Source: Acidocella sp.
Lineage (GTDB): Bacteria > Pseudomonadota > Alphaproteobacteria > Acetobacterales > Acetobacteraceae
Length of the DNA stretch: 64,000 nucleotides
Direction of reading: 5' to 3'
Assembly: GCF_027352905.1 (NCBI RefSeq)
Contig: NZ_DAIEIF010000051.1
Span: 1-64,000, forward strand
Shown one piece after another: positions 28,293 to 36,834 of this stretch; position 1 is the stretch's first letter, and each line of letters opens with the position of its first letter. The translations under genes were made by a program, and so were the position numbers. The notes under the pieces were generated by a model, which was not told the DNA's origin, made no database searches, and was given only the letters and a program-made list of their open reading frames with translations.

Positions 28293-29327
28293 TTGGCCCC
28301 ATTCTTGAAAGCGATGACAATGATCATGATTCCCGCCTCCGAGGTGGAGCCGAAAATGGACCTGTTGACCGAGAACCCTGTCTATAAGCCCTTCCGTTAT
28401 CCCTGGGCCTATGAAGCCTGGCTCACCCAGCAGCGCGTGCATTGGCTGCCGGAGGAAGTGCCGCTCGCCGAGGATGTGCGGGACTGGCACAAAAATCTCA
28501 CCGAGGCCGAGCGCCACCTGCTCACCCAGATTTTCCGCTTCTTCACCCAGGCGGATGTCGAGGTGAATAATTGCTACATGAAGCAATACGCCCAGGTGTT
28601 CAAACCCACCGAGGTGCTGATGATGCTCTCAGCCTTCTCCAATATCGAGACCGTGCATATCGCCGCCTATTCCCATCTGCTGGACACGGTGGGAATGCCG
28701 GAGGTGGAGTACCAAGCCTTCCTCAAATACAAGGAGATGAAGGACAAATACGATTACATGCACGGTTTCACGATGGACAGCCGGCATGAGATCGCCAAGA
28801 CCCTGGCGGCCTTCGGCGCCTTCACCGAAGGGCTGCAATTATTTGCCACCTTCGCCATCCTGCTCAATTTCCCGCGCTTCAACAAAATGAAGGGAATGGG
28901 GCAGATCATAACCTGGTCGGTGCGCGATGAATCGCTGCATTGCGAGAGCATCACCAAGCTGTTCCGGACCTTCATCGCCGAAAATCCCCAGATCTGGAGG
29001 GAGGAGTTGCGCCGGGACATTTATTTGACATGCGCGACCATCGTCGATCATGAGGATGCCTTTATAGACCTCGCTTTTGAGTTGGGCGCTGTGGAGGGGT
29101 TGGCGGCGGAGGAGGTGAAGCGCTACATCAGATATATCGCCGACCGGCGTTTGGGTGGGCTTGGCCTCAACCCGCTTTTTCACGTCGAGAAAAATCCTTT
29201 ATCTTGGTTAGATGAAATGCTGAATGCGGTGGAGCATACTAATTTTTTCGAAAACCGTTCCACGGAATATAGTAAGGCGGCGACAGCGGGATCGTGGGAC
29301 GAGGCGTTTGCCGAATTTGAAGGTTAA
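28293..29327 (+). CDS. nrdB: Ribonucleotide reductase class I, beta subunit
   Basis: Holds the dinuclear metal site and radical. With the start used here the ligands are D88 (TQADVE), E119 and H122 (ETVH), and the EXXH pair in RDESLHCES. Y126 stands three residues after H122, the spacing of the radical tyrosine in E. coli NrdB, so a tyrosyl-radical enzyme is likely rather than the Tyr-less class Ic. The start is uncertain: TTG 28293 follows GAGGGGGAC, while ATGs at 28314 and 28320 or at the MDLLTENPVYKPF block would give shorter proteins closer to typical relatives. Co-transcribed with nrdA. Confidence 0.94.
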   Translation: MAPFLKAMTMIMIPASEVEPKMDLLTENPVYKPFRYPWAYEAWLTQQRVHWLPEEVPLAEDVRDWHKNLTEAERHLLTQIFRFFTQADVEVNNCYMKQYAQVFKPTEVLMMLSAFSNIETVHIAAYSHLLDTVGMPEVEYQAFLKYKEMKDKYDYMHGFTMDSRHEIAKTLAAFGAFTEGLQLFATFAILLNFPRFNKMKGMGQIITWSVRDESLHCESITKLFRTFIAENPQIWREELRRDIYLTCATIVDHEDAFIDLAFELGAVEGLAAEEVKRYIRYIADRRLGGLGLNPLFHVEKNPLSWLDEMLNAVEHTNFFENRSTEYSKAATAGSWDEAFAEFEG

Positions 29328-29350
29328 AAATTAAATTTTTTTAATTTTAT
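29327..29350 (+). terminator. AT-only hairpin after nrdB
   Basis: AAAATTAAA (29327-29335) and TTTAATTTT (29340-29348) form a 9-bp stem made only of A/T pairs right at the nrdB stop codon, with a TTTT loop. Such a stem is weak, so termination is doubtful; it marks the start of an AT-rich stretch that is striking in this GC-rich genome. Confidence 0.35.
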
Positions 29351-29554
29351 GCGGGCGGTTTCGTCGCAGTTCATTGAATTTATTTAATTCTATCGTAGTC
29401 TTTGCACCAGAAAGATTAAAAAACCATTCACACCCCTACTGGGAATATGTCATGCTAATTTCTAAGAAAAGTTGAGGAGCGAGCCGGCCACCCGATAGCT
29501 CACCCTGAGCGGTTTCCGACACAGGCGGACCATCCTTTGGATATGGATTGTTAG

Positions 29555-29845
29555 ATGACAGGTTTGACAGAACGAGACGACGAAACCGACCTCCACCCCC
29601 CGCGCTCAACGTCTGGAGCCCCGCGCTATAGCCGCCGATTATCGGATAAAATTCTTATTGCTTTCCATCATGCTTGCGATCAGGGCGATTACGAGGTCGC
29701 GGAGCAGCTCTTGCATACGCTGGAATCCATGCTCACGCGCCGCACGGTGCCGCCCGACACCAACCGGCGCAAGAGCATAGAAAGCTTGGTGGCGGCGCAT
29801 GAGCGTCTTTGGCACCTGCGCCACCCCGAAAGCCAGCCCGCCTGA
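29555..29845 (+). CDS. Small conserved-looking helical protein, function unknown
   Basis: A 96-aa protein with a polar, Pro-rich N-terminus (residues 1-27) and a compact helical body: RLSDKILIAFHHACDQGDYEVAEQLLHTLE, then ESLVAAHERLWHLRHPE. The helix-turn-helix-like AEQLLHTLE repeat resembles a single TPR/Sel1-type unit. I have the impression of similar short proteins in other alphaproteobacteria but cannot name a family. It follows a 227-base AT-rich intergenic region that must hold its promoter. No signal peptide or membrane segment. Confidence 0.65.
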   Translation: MTGLTERDDETDLHPPRSTSGAPRYSRRLSDKILIAFHHACDQGDYEVAEQLLHTLESMLTRRTVPPDTNRRKSIESLVAAHERLWHLRHPESQPA

Positions 29846-29863
29846 ATCTGCGCGCCAGCAGCC

Positions 29864-30544
29864 TTAACTCGTATATTTCAAATAACGCTCTTCCCCATTG
29901 ATATGGAAAGCCATGCCCGCCCATTGATCCTGCTGGTCATACCATAAGGATAAATGGAGCCGGCCGGTCAGGTCGAAACGTTGCGCGAGTATCGTTCCTC
30001 CGTCTGCGGTCGGCACGTGATTCCAGCCGGGGGATTGGGAAATGGCCGGATAATGCTGGCCGGTTTCGACATTGAGGAGCATGGCGGTGAGCAATTGCTT
30101 GTTCCAATAAGTCAGCGGCAATAGAGACGGAACCCCGGTATATTGGTAATTCCCGGTCTTGGTGCTTTGCACCGCGTAGCCGCCGGCTATCCGGCTGGCC
30201 CGCACCGAAAATAACTTGCCGTTATGGTTGACCTTGCTTTCCAGCTCCGTAAAGGCGCCGCCGCTCCAGCTCTCCGTCGCGGCGGCCTGATAACGAAAGA
30301 CGGGAATGCCCGCCACCCTCACCAGGAAATCGGCATTGATGGCGACGTTCAGATCATCTCCGCGCCGGGTGAAGACCATGTGATGCTCGCCGATCGGCGC
30401 ATTGTTGCGCAGCACCTTGAAGCGCATTTCCCCGCTTGGCGGCACCGAGGCCGGGAGGGCGGCCGCCGCCGGCCCCGCCGCCGCCAAACCGGCCAGGCCC
30501 GCCATAAAACCCCGCCGCTCAATTTTTGACCCCCACAATCCCAT
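29864..30544 (-). CDS. Exported DUF6134-like protein
   Basis: About 226 aa, with a twin-arginine-like signal (IERRGFMAGLAGLAAAGPAAAA) in the first 30 residues. The mature part is beta-rich: MRFKVLRNNAPIGEHHMVF, FRYQAAATESWSGGAFTELESKVN, then LPLTYWNKQLLTAMLLNVETGQ and LSLWYDQQDQWAGM near the end. This pattern (a lipid- or polymer-binding-like beta clam reading IGEH, YWN and WY) matches the DUF6134/DUF3108-type exported proteins. Function unknown. ATG 30542-30544 is used; an ATG nine bases upstream is possible. Divergent from the SixA-like gene. Confidence 0.7.
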   Translation of the reverse strand: MGLWGSKIERRGFMAGLAGLAAAGPAAAALPASVPPSGEMRFKVLRNNAPIGEHHMVFTRRGDDLNVAINADFLVRVAGIPVFRYQAAATESWSGGAFTELESKVNHNGKLFSVRASRIAGGYAVQSTKTGNYQYTGVPSLLPLTYWNKQLLTAMLLNVETGQHYPAISQSPGWNHVPTADGGTILAQRFDLTGRLHLSLWYDQQDQWAGMAFHINGEERYLKYTS

Positions 30545-30617
30545 AAGATTCATCCAGCTAGATTCGTTCCCACGAGATGGGGGCGACACGCCGCTTCCGC
30601 CATGGCACATTCTGGCC

Positions 30618-31148
30618 ATGCACCAGTTGATTCTCCTGCGCCATGCCAAAGCCGAGCCGGAGCGCGCAGGCCTCACCGACCATGAGCGCGCCCTGACCGG
30701 CGAGGGACGCCAAGCCGCGAGCCGGATCGGCCAGGCGATGCGCAAGGCCGGGCTGGCCCCGGAGGTGGTGCTCGTCTCCCCGGCCCAGCGGACCCAGGCC
30801 ACCCTGGCGGCGCTGGAAGAAACGCCCGTCTGGGATGAATGGCCGAATATCGAGACGATGCCGCAACTCTATATGGCGACGCCGTCGCAAATCCTGCAAA
30901 GCCTGCGCGACCTGCCCGAGACCGTGCGCAGCGCCCTCGTTATCGGCCATAATCCCGGGCTGCATGAACTCGCCTTGCTCCTGGCGGACCCGGCCCGTGC
31001 CAACGCCCCCATCGCCCGGATCGATGAGGGCTTTCCCACGGCGGCTCTCGCCGAATTGCTGGTTCCTGGTCCCTGGCGGCAGCTCAGACCCGGCCAAGCC
31101 AGCCTTACCCGGTTTTTATTGCCCGCTGATGTCAGTGATGCCCGCTGA
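30618..31148 (+). CDS. SixA-like histidine phosphatase
   Basis: 176-aa histidine phosphatase of the SixA branch. The catalytic phosphohistidine motif LILLRHAKAE is at residues 4-13, VSPAQRTQAT supplies the second arginine, and VIGHNPGLHELALLL the second histidine. SixA in enterobacteria dephosphorylates a phosphotransfer protein; the substrate here is unknown. ATG 30618 fits the conserved MHQLILLRHAK start; the longer frame from 30402 overlaps the divergent DUF6134 gene. The 3' end overlaps the convergent MFS gene by 17 nt. Confidence 0.87.
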   Translation: MHQLILLRHAKAEPERAGLTDHERALTGEGRQAASRIGQAMRKAGLAPEVVLVSPAQRTQATLAALEETPVWDEWPNIETMPQLYMATPSQILQSLRDLPETVRSALVIGHNPGLHELALLLADPARANAPIARIDEGFPTAALAELLVPGPWRQLRPGQASLTRFLLPADVSDAR

Positions 31149-32574
31149 GCGCCGCGCCGGCGTTGCGCGCCAGCTTGGCGCAAAAAGGTACCGAGCCTAG
31201 CGCCATGATGCTGACGATGAGAAAGGCGCCTGAGTAATCCCGCTGGGTTGGGGAAACGTGCCCGCTGGCCCAGGCCAGGAGTTCCAGCGCGGCGGCGCCC
31301 ACCACCACCCCCAATGTGAGGGTGAGTTGCTGAATGGTGGAATATAGCGTCGTCGCGGCCGACATGCGCGCACGGGGAATGTCGCCATAGGCGATGGTGT
31401 TGAAGGCCGTGAATTGCAGAGAGCGGAAAAACCCTGACACGAACAACACGGCTTCCATCAGCCAGGTTGGCCAGGAAGGGGTGAAGGCTGCCGTGAGCGC
31501 CATGGTCAGCACCGCCGCCAGCCCGTTCCATATCAAGACCGAGCGGAAGCCGAACTGGGCCAAGGCCGGTTTCGCCGCCAGCTTCATCAACAAGGCTCCC
31601 AGCCCCGCCGTGAAGGTGATGAAGCCGCTCTGCAAGGGCGTTTTGCCGAAGCCGAGCTGGAGCATCAACGGCAGCAGAAACGGAATCGCCCCCACCGGGA
31701 TGCGGAACAGGCTGCCCGCCAGCAGGGAGATGGCGAAAGTCGGCACGCGCATGAGCGAGAAATCGAGCACGGGGTTGGACGCCCGCCGCGCGTAAAGACC
31801 ATAACACAGCCAGGCGGCACTTCCGCCCAAGAAAGCGCCGATCGTCCAGGAAACCGGAACCAGCCCCCGGCCCGCCGTTTCCAGGCCGATCATGATAAGG
31901 GCCATGCCGAGCCCGGAGAGCAATATGCCAGGCACGTCCAGCCGGCCGCCGCGCCCTTCCACCCGGATTTCCGGAATGTACCTGGTCACGGCGATCACGC
32001 CGATAACGCCGATGGGAATGTTGATGTTGAACACCCAGCGCCAGGAGGTCACCGAGAGGATGAAGCCCCCCAACGGTGGGCCCATGATAGGTCCCAGCAA
32101 GGCGGGCATGGTCAGCCAGGACATGGCGGTGACCATTTGTGCGCGGCTCACCGAATTCAGCAATAAAAGCCGGCCCACCGGCAGCATCATCGCCCCGCCC
32201 AGGCCTTGCAGCACGCGCGCCCCCACCAGCGCCGGCAGGCTGGGCGCCAGGCCGCAAAACAGCGAACCCAGGGTGAAAATGACGATGGCGGCGCGAAAGA
32301 CCCGGCGCGCGCCGAAATGATCCGCTACCCAGCCCGAGGCGGGGATGAACACCGAAAGCGAGATCAGATAGGAAGTGATCGCCACGCTCATATAGACCGG
32401 CTCGGCCTTGAAGCTGCGGGCCATGGCGGGCAGCGCCGTGCTCACCACGGTGGAATCAAGGTTCTGCATGAACAACGCGACCGCGATGATGACCGCGGTC
32501 AGACGCATGCGCGATTCCGATATTTCCGGCTCCGCCTCGGCGGCGGAATTGGCGGGCGATTCCCTATCGGCCAT
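31132..32574 (-). CDS. MFS multidrug exporter, DHA2 (EmrB/QacA) type
   Basis: 480-aa transporter with about 14 hydrophobic segments. Motif A-like DHFGARRVFRAAI, motif B region GARVLQGLGGAMMLPVGR, and the DHA2 motif GPIMGPPLGGFI are present; LDSTVVSTALPAM in helix 1 is the D1 motif of drug:H+ antiporters. Probably exports drugs or other amphiphiles using the proton gradient; no adjacent EmrA-like adaptor is seen, so it may work without an outer-membrane partner. Its 3' end overlaps sixA-like by 17 nt; Trm112 follows upstream at a 6-nt gap. Confidence 0.9.
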   Translation of the reverse strand: MADRESPANSAAEAEPEISESRMRLTAVIIAVALFMQNLDSTVVSTALPAMARSFKAEPVYMSVAITSYLISLSVFIPASGWVADHFGARRVFRAAIVIFTLGSLFCGLAPSLPALVGARVLQGLGGAMMLPVGRLLLLNSVSRAQMVTAMSWLTMPALLGPIMGPPLGGFILSVTSWRWVFNINIPIGVIGVIAVTRYIPEIRVEGRGGRLDVPGILLSGLGMALIMIGLETAGRGLVPVSWTIGAFLGGSAAWLCYGLYARRASNPVLDFSLMRVPTFAISLLAGSLFRIPVGAIPFLLPLMLQLGFGKTPLQSGFITFTAGLGALLMKLAAKPALAQFGFRSVLIWNGLAAVLTMALTAAFTPSWPTWLMEAVLFVSGFFRSLQFTAFNTIAYGDIPRARMSAATTLYSTIQQLTLTLGVVVGAAALELLAWASGHVSPTQRDYSGAFLIVSIMALGSVPFCAKLARNAGAALSGHH

Positions 32575-32580
32575 GTCGGT

Positions 32581-32775
32581 TTAAGGGTCGAGCGGCCGGG
32601 CTTCCTCGGCCAGCATGATGGGAATGCCATCGCGGATCGGGTAGGCGAGCCGCGCCTTCTCGCTGATCAGCTCGTTATGGGCACGGTCATAGATCAACCT
32701 GCCCCGGGTCACCGGACAGATCAGCATCTCCAGAAGCCGCGGGTCGAGGCACGGTTGGGGGTTGGGGTCGGTCAT
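32581..32775 (-). CDS. Trm112/UPF0434-family protein
   Basis: 64-aa protein with the Trm112 pattern: [21 protein letters not shown], then [24 protein letters not shown]. Only one cysteine of the zinc-ribbon remains (MLICPVT), as is common in bacterial members. In eukaryotes and archaea Trm112 activates methyltransferases; the bacterial role is unclear. ATG 32773-32775 is used; a TTG at 32784 overlapping the upstream stop would add three residues. Third gene of the thioredoxin-LON-Trm112 run. Confidence 0.85.
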   Translation of the reverse strand: MTDPNPQPCLDPRLLEMLICPVTRGRLIYDRAHNELISEKARLAYPIRDGIPIMLAEEARPLDP

Positions 32776-32780
32776 GCGGT

Positions 32781-33443
32781 TCAACTCGCTTTTGGGGGCG
32801 CGCCGTCATTGGCCCCGCCGTGAAAAGATTCGATTTCCAGCAGGGCCCGCAGCACCTCGGCGCGCCGGTCAGGGTCCTTGGCCTCCAATAAGGCCTGTTT
32901 TTCTTCCGGTGAGAACGGGCAGGCCATGCACAGGGCGATGACGAGAGCGGAATCGTTCATCTGCCGGATCGTCTCCCAATTGGCCTCCACCCCAGCGGCG
33001 GCAAAGTAGCGCTCCAGGGCGAGAAGCAGCGCCTCCCGCGGAAATGGCAGATTGGAGGGGAGCGGCTGCAAATCCGCCGCGAACCCAGCCAAGCCAGCCT
33101 GGACCCGCCGGTAACCACGCCGCATGCCGATTTCCTCGGCGATGGTAAAGCGGATCAGTCCCGTCAAAGTGATGAGATACCGCCCATCTCCGGTTTCGTC
33201 GAAGCTGGAAATTCGTCCAAGGCAGCCGATGCGGAACAATCCCGGCCCGGTCTCGCCCTCTGGCAAACGCTTATCCGGTTGCACCATGCCGAGATACCGC
33301 CCCTCCCCCAGCGCATCCTCCACCATGGCGAGATAACGCGGCTCGAAAATATTCAACGGCAGCTTGCCATGCGGCAGCAAGAGGGTACCCGCCAGGGGAA
33401 AAATGGCGAAAACCTCAGGAAGAGAGCCAGGCAAGGTCTCCAT
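32781..33443 (-). CDS. LON substrate-binding domain protein
   Basis: 220-aa stand-alone N-terminal LON domain without the AAA+ or protease parts. Seen: [64 protein letters not shown], both family hallmarks, and a helical C-terminal half with LALERYF. Function unknown; such proteins may bind unfolded or damaged proteins. Its ATG directly follows the TGA of the thioredoxin-like gene, so they are translationally coupled. Confidence 0.9.
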   Translation of the reverse strand: METLPGSLPEVFAIFPLAGTLLLPHGKLPLNIFEPRYLAMVEDALGEGRYLGMVQPDKRLPEGETGPGLFRIGCLGRISSFDETGDGRYLITLTGLIRFTIAEEIGMRRGYRRVQAGLAGFAADLQPLPSNLPFPREALLLALERYFAAAGVEANWETIRQMNDSALVIALCMACPFSPEEKQALLEAKDPDRRAEVLRALLEIESFHGGANDGAPPKAS

Positions 33444-34397
33444 TCAGCTAAACAGCAGGGTGGAAAGCCTGCGGCGCGCCGCCATCGTCGCCGGGTCATC
33501 CATGCCCCAGGCCTCGAAGAATTTCAGTAATTGCAATCGCGCCGCGTCGTCGTTCCAGGCCCGGTCGCGGCGGATGATCTCCAGCAATGCCTCCGCCGCC
33601 TCCGCCCGCGCCCCGGCGGCGTTGAGGGCGGTGGCAAGCTCGTAACGCGCGGCATGGTCGTCTGGATTGGCGGCGAGACGCGCTTGCAACCCCGCCATCG
33701 CGGCCTGGGCCTTGCGCCCTTCTTCCGCCAGGGCGAGCGCTGCCCGCGCGCCGGTGATCTCGGCATGCTGTGCGAGGCCGGCCGGGGCCTGGTCGAGCAC
33801 TTGCAGGGCTTGCTGCTCATCCCCCAAGGCGAGCAAGGCGCGCGCCAGCCCGCCCCAGGCCTCGGGCTTATCCTGTGTTTCCTGCAAGGCCGCGGAAAAA
33901 TATTGCGCCGCCTGTTCGGGCTGCCCCGCCTCCAACAGCGCCTTGCCTTCGGCAATCAGATCCTCGCCCGGTGCAGAAGAGCCAGCGAGCTTCAAAAGCG
34001 CCTCCACAAAGCGCTTCAACTCGCTCTCCGGCAGCGCGCCTGAGAACGTGTCGGCAATCTGCCCCTGCCAGAAGGCGACGACGGTGGGAACGGATTGCAT
34101 CGGCAATCCCATCCGGGCCAGCTGACTCACCAATTCCCGGTTCTTGTCCACATCGATCTTGACCAGCCGCACCCGCCCGTTCTGGGCGCGGACGACCCGC
34201 TCCAGCGCGGGGGTCAGCGTTTTGCATGGGCCGCACCAAGTGGCCCAAAAATCCACCATCACCGGGATCTCACGGGAGGCGTCGATGACATCCGTCATGA
34301 AATTCGCCTGGTCGCCATCCATGATGACAGTCGGGGTCCCAGAGGGGGAGGCGTCCGGCGCGGTATTGAACATCGTGGCCATGTGTTCCGTTCCCAT
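33444..34397 (-). CDS. Thioredoxin-TPR co-chaperone-like protein (CnoX/YbbN type)
   Basis: 317-aa fusion of a thioredoxin domain (about residues 25-135; active site WCGPCK in VDFWATWCGPCKTL, cis-Pro in MQSVPTVVAF) with four helical TPR-like repeats (140-317). E. coli YbbN/CnoX lacks the CxxC motif; here it is intact, so redox activity is likely in addition to holdase activity. The start is the ATG at 34395-34397; a second ATG five codons in is possible. A palindromic CTATATATAG at 34418-34427 may be the -10 region. First gene of the operon with LON and Trm112. Confidence 0.9.
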   Translation of the reverse strand: MGTEHMATMFNTAPDASPSGTPTVIMDGDQANFMTDVIDASREIPVMVDFWATWCGPCKTLTPALERVVRAQNGRVRLVKIDVDKNRELVSQLARMGLPMQSVPTVVAFWQGQIADTFSGALPESELKRFVEALLKLAGSSAPGEDLIAEGKALLEAGQPEQAAQYFSAALQETQDKPEAWGGLARALLALGDEQQALQVLDQAPAGLAQHAEITGARAALALAEEGRKAQAAMAGLQARLAANPDDHAARYELATALNAAGARAEAAEALLEIIRRDRAWNDDAARLQLLKFFEAWGMDDPATMAARRRLSTLLFS

Positions 34398-34497
34398 CAG
34401 AAAGAAAGGTCTTTGAGCTATATATAGGAAGCTCCGGAACTCTTATAGCCTGAAGCCCGCCGGAGACCGGCACCCTGGAGGACCAGCCACACGGAGC

Positions 34498-35523
34498 TCA
34501 ACGCAGCACGGCGCGAAAGAGATCGAGCCAGAGCGTGGTGACGGCAGCCTCGCAAAATTCGTTCAAAAAGCGCTGGCGCCCGGCTGCCGCCAGCTGGGCG
34601 CGCCCAGCACCGTCGCCGAGCAGTCTCCGCGCCGCCGCCGCCAGGCGAACATGGTCGTCCACTGGCACCAGAACCCCATCCTCTCCGTCGCGGATCACTT
34701 CCCGCGGCCCTTCGGCGGCGGCGGCCAGAACCGGCGTGGCAGCGGAAAACGCCTCCAGCACCATATTGCCCAAAGGCTCGTGACGCGAGGAGGAGACGAA
34801 GAGATCAGCCGCTTTCAGCAGCGCCCCGGTGTCACGCCGCCAGCCGGGCAGCCTGACCCGCGCCGCCAATCCCAACTCCGCCACCAGCGCCTCCAGCTGG
34901 GGACGTTGCGGCCCTTCCCCGGCAATCACGCAATAGACCTCCGGTAACCCGGCCAGGGCGCGGATCAACGTATCAAACCCTTTGACCTCATGGAGACGGC
35001 CGAGGCCGAGCAGCAGGGGCGCTCCCTCCGGGATGGCGAATTCAGCCCGCGAGGCGGGACGCGCCGCCGCAAAATCCTCGACGAAATTGGGGAGATAAAA
35101 GGCCCGGCCAGAGGGAAACCCCGCATCGGCTATGTATGAGACGATGCCATGCGTGTTGCCGACCAGATAGGTGCAGGAACGGAAATATTTGAGATCATAA
35201 TAGCCGCCGAGCCGGCCGATATTGACCCAGGGCCCACGCGGCAGATGAGCGGCGGCGCGGCTCATCCAGGCCATGGCGATATCGGGCTGGAAGGCCTTGA
35301 GGGCGCGGTTGATGCCAGGCGAGGTACGGAAATCGAGCCTGCTGCCGAAGCGGAACCCGGCCGGCTCCAGCCCCAGGGCGGCCAGCCGCGCGGCCCGGCC
35401 CTCCTCCCTGCGGATGATGGGCAGCACCTCCTGCCCGGCGCGGGCAAGCGCCCCGGTCATCCGCTCGTAAAAAAGCTCGGCCCCGCCATTAACGGCCCCG
35501 GCCATGACCTGGGCGATGCGCAT
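34498..35523 (-). CDS. Family 4 glycosyltransferase
   Basis: 341-aa GT-B fold enzyme. N-terminal Rossmann half starts MRIAQVMAGAVNGGAELFYERM (G-G-A loop). The C-terminal donor-binding half has LLGLGRLHEVKGFDTLIRAL, VIAGEGPQRPQLEAL, VRLPGWRRDTGALLKAADLFVSSSRHEPLGNMVLEAF (E-x7-E motif) and the usual TPVLAAAAEGPREVI. Adds sugars to a surface lipid or polysaccharide; exact substrate unknown. One base separates its ATG from the stop of the upstream MFS gene. Confidence 0.88.
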   Translation of the reverse strand: MRIAQVMAGAVNGGAELFYERMTGALARAGQEVLPIIRREEGRAARLAALGLEPAGFRFGSRLDFRTSPGINRALKAFQPDIAMAWMSRAAAHLPRGPWVNIGRLGGYYDLKYFRSCTYLVGNTHGIVSYIADAGFPSGRAFYLPNFVEDFAAARPASRAEFAIPEGAPLLLGLGRLHEVKGFDTLIRALAGLPEVYCVIAGEGPQRPQLEALVAELGLAARVRLPGWRRDTGALLKAADLFVSSSRHEPLGNMVLEAFSAATPVLAAAAEGPREVIRDGEDGVLVPVDDHVRLAAAARRLLGDGAGRAQLAAAGRQRFLNEFCEAAVTTLWLDLFRAVLR

Positions 35524-35524
35524 G

Positions 35525-36724
35525 TCAAACGGCCCGGCGCTGTTCCGTATTAGGCAGGAGGGCGGCGGCGAGGCCGATCAAGGGCAGCAGCGCGCAAATC
35601 TTGTAAACCTCGACGATGCCAACCCGGTCCGCCAGCGCCCCCAGCACCGCCGCGCCGATGCCGCCCATGCCGAAGGCCAGGCCAAAGAACAGGCCGGAGA
35701 CCGCGCCCGTCTGACCCGGCAGCAGTTCCTGCGCATAAACGACGATTGAGGAGAAGGCCGAGGACAGGACAAAGCCGATAATGATGGTGAGCACGACCGT
35801 CAGCCCCAGCCCGGCATATGGCAGGGCCAAGGCGAAGGGGGCGACGCCGAGAATGGAGCCCCAGATCACGGCTTTGCGGCCGATGCGGTCCCCCAGCGGC
35901 CCGCCGATCACCGTGCCGGTGGCGGAGGCGGCCATGAAGGCGAACAGATGGAGTTGCGCCGCCTGGGTGCTCAGGCCAAAACGCTGCATCAGATAGAAAA
36001 TATAATAGCTGGTGAAGCTGGCGATATAGAAGAATTTGGAAAACATCAGCGCCATCAGCACGGCAAGGGCACGCAGCACCACCGCCCGCGGCAAGGCCGG
36101 CCCTGCTTTGGCATGGCGGGCGACGCGGCGGGTATGGCCCTGGGCGCGATACCATTGGCCGAGCGCGGAGAGAATGGCGATGCCGCCCAGGGCCAGCAAC
36201 GCGAACCAGGCGATGCTGGCCCGGCCCCGGGGCAGCACGAAAAAGGCCGCGAGCAGCGGCCCCATGGCCTGGCCAAAATTGCCCCCGACCTGGAAAATCG
36301 ACTGAGCCAGCCCGTGCCGCCCGCCGGAGGCCAACCGGGCGATTCGCGAGGCCTCGGGATGAAAGATGGAGGAGCCGACCCCGAGCAGCCCGGCCCCGAG
36401 CAGGAGCGTCGCGTAGCTGGGGGCGAAAGCGAGCACGATGAGTCCCGCCAGGGTGAAGCCCATGCCAACAGGCAACGCGAAGGGCTGCGGACGCCGGTCC
36501 GTGAACAGCCCGATCAGCGGTTGCAGCAAAGAAGCGGTGATCTGATAGACCAGGGTCAGCGCGCCGATCTGGCCGAAGCTGAGATCGAAGCCGCCCTTGA
36601 GGATGGGATAAACCGCGGGCAGGAGCGATTGCAACAGATCGTTCAGCCCGTGGCACAGGCTGGCGGCGCCCAGGGCGATGCTGGCGGTCGCGGCGCGTTG
36701 CGGCGCCAAAACTGTCTGGCTCAT
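35525..36724 (-). CDS. MFS transporter, Fsr (fosmidomycin-resistance) type
   Basis: 399-aa 12-helix transporter. LCHGLNDLLQSLLPAVYPILK in helix 1, the LTLVYQITASLLQPLIGLFTDRR loop and GVGSSIFHPEASRIARLASGGRHG are signatures of the Fsr family. Start chosen at ATG 36722-36724 (GGGGGTCTCG upstream) because the family begins near MSQT; an extension to 36757 adds unrelated residues. Natural substrate unknown; E. coli Fsr exports fosmidomycin. It is the upstream partner of the GT4 gene. Confidence 0.88.
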   Translation of the reverse strand: MSQTVLAPQRAATASIALGAASLCHGLNDLLQSLLPAVYPILKGGFDLSFGQIGALTLVYQITASLLQPLIGLFTDRRPQPFALPVGMGFTLAGLIVLAFAPSYATLLLGAGLLGVGSSIFHPEASRIARLASGGRHGLAQSIFQVGGNFGQAMGPLLAAFFVLPRGRASIAWFALLALGGIAILSALGQWYRAQGHTRRVARHAKAGPALPRAVVLRALAVLMALMFSKFFYIASFTSYYIFYLMQRFGLSTQAAQLHLFAFMAASATGTVIGGPLGDRIGRKAVIWGSILGVAPFALALPYAGLGLTVVLTIIIGFVLSSAFSSIVVYAQELLPGQTGAVSGLFFGLAFGMGGIGAAVLGALADRVGIVEVYKICALLPLIGLAAALLPNTEQRRAV

Positions 36725-36834
36725 CGAGACCCCCCGCGCCCGGCGCGAGGCGGGCAATTGCCAAAGGCGGGCAGTTTAGGCTGGCGCGGGGCCGGGGCAA
36801 CCCCTTGGTGCCGCATACCCGCCCTTCCTGGCCT

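Noticed and set aside
29331-29344. TTAA-N6-TTAA resembling a CtrA site after nrdB
   Set aside because: The CtrA consensus needs a 7-base spacer; this has 6 and sits in a simple A/T run at a gene end.
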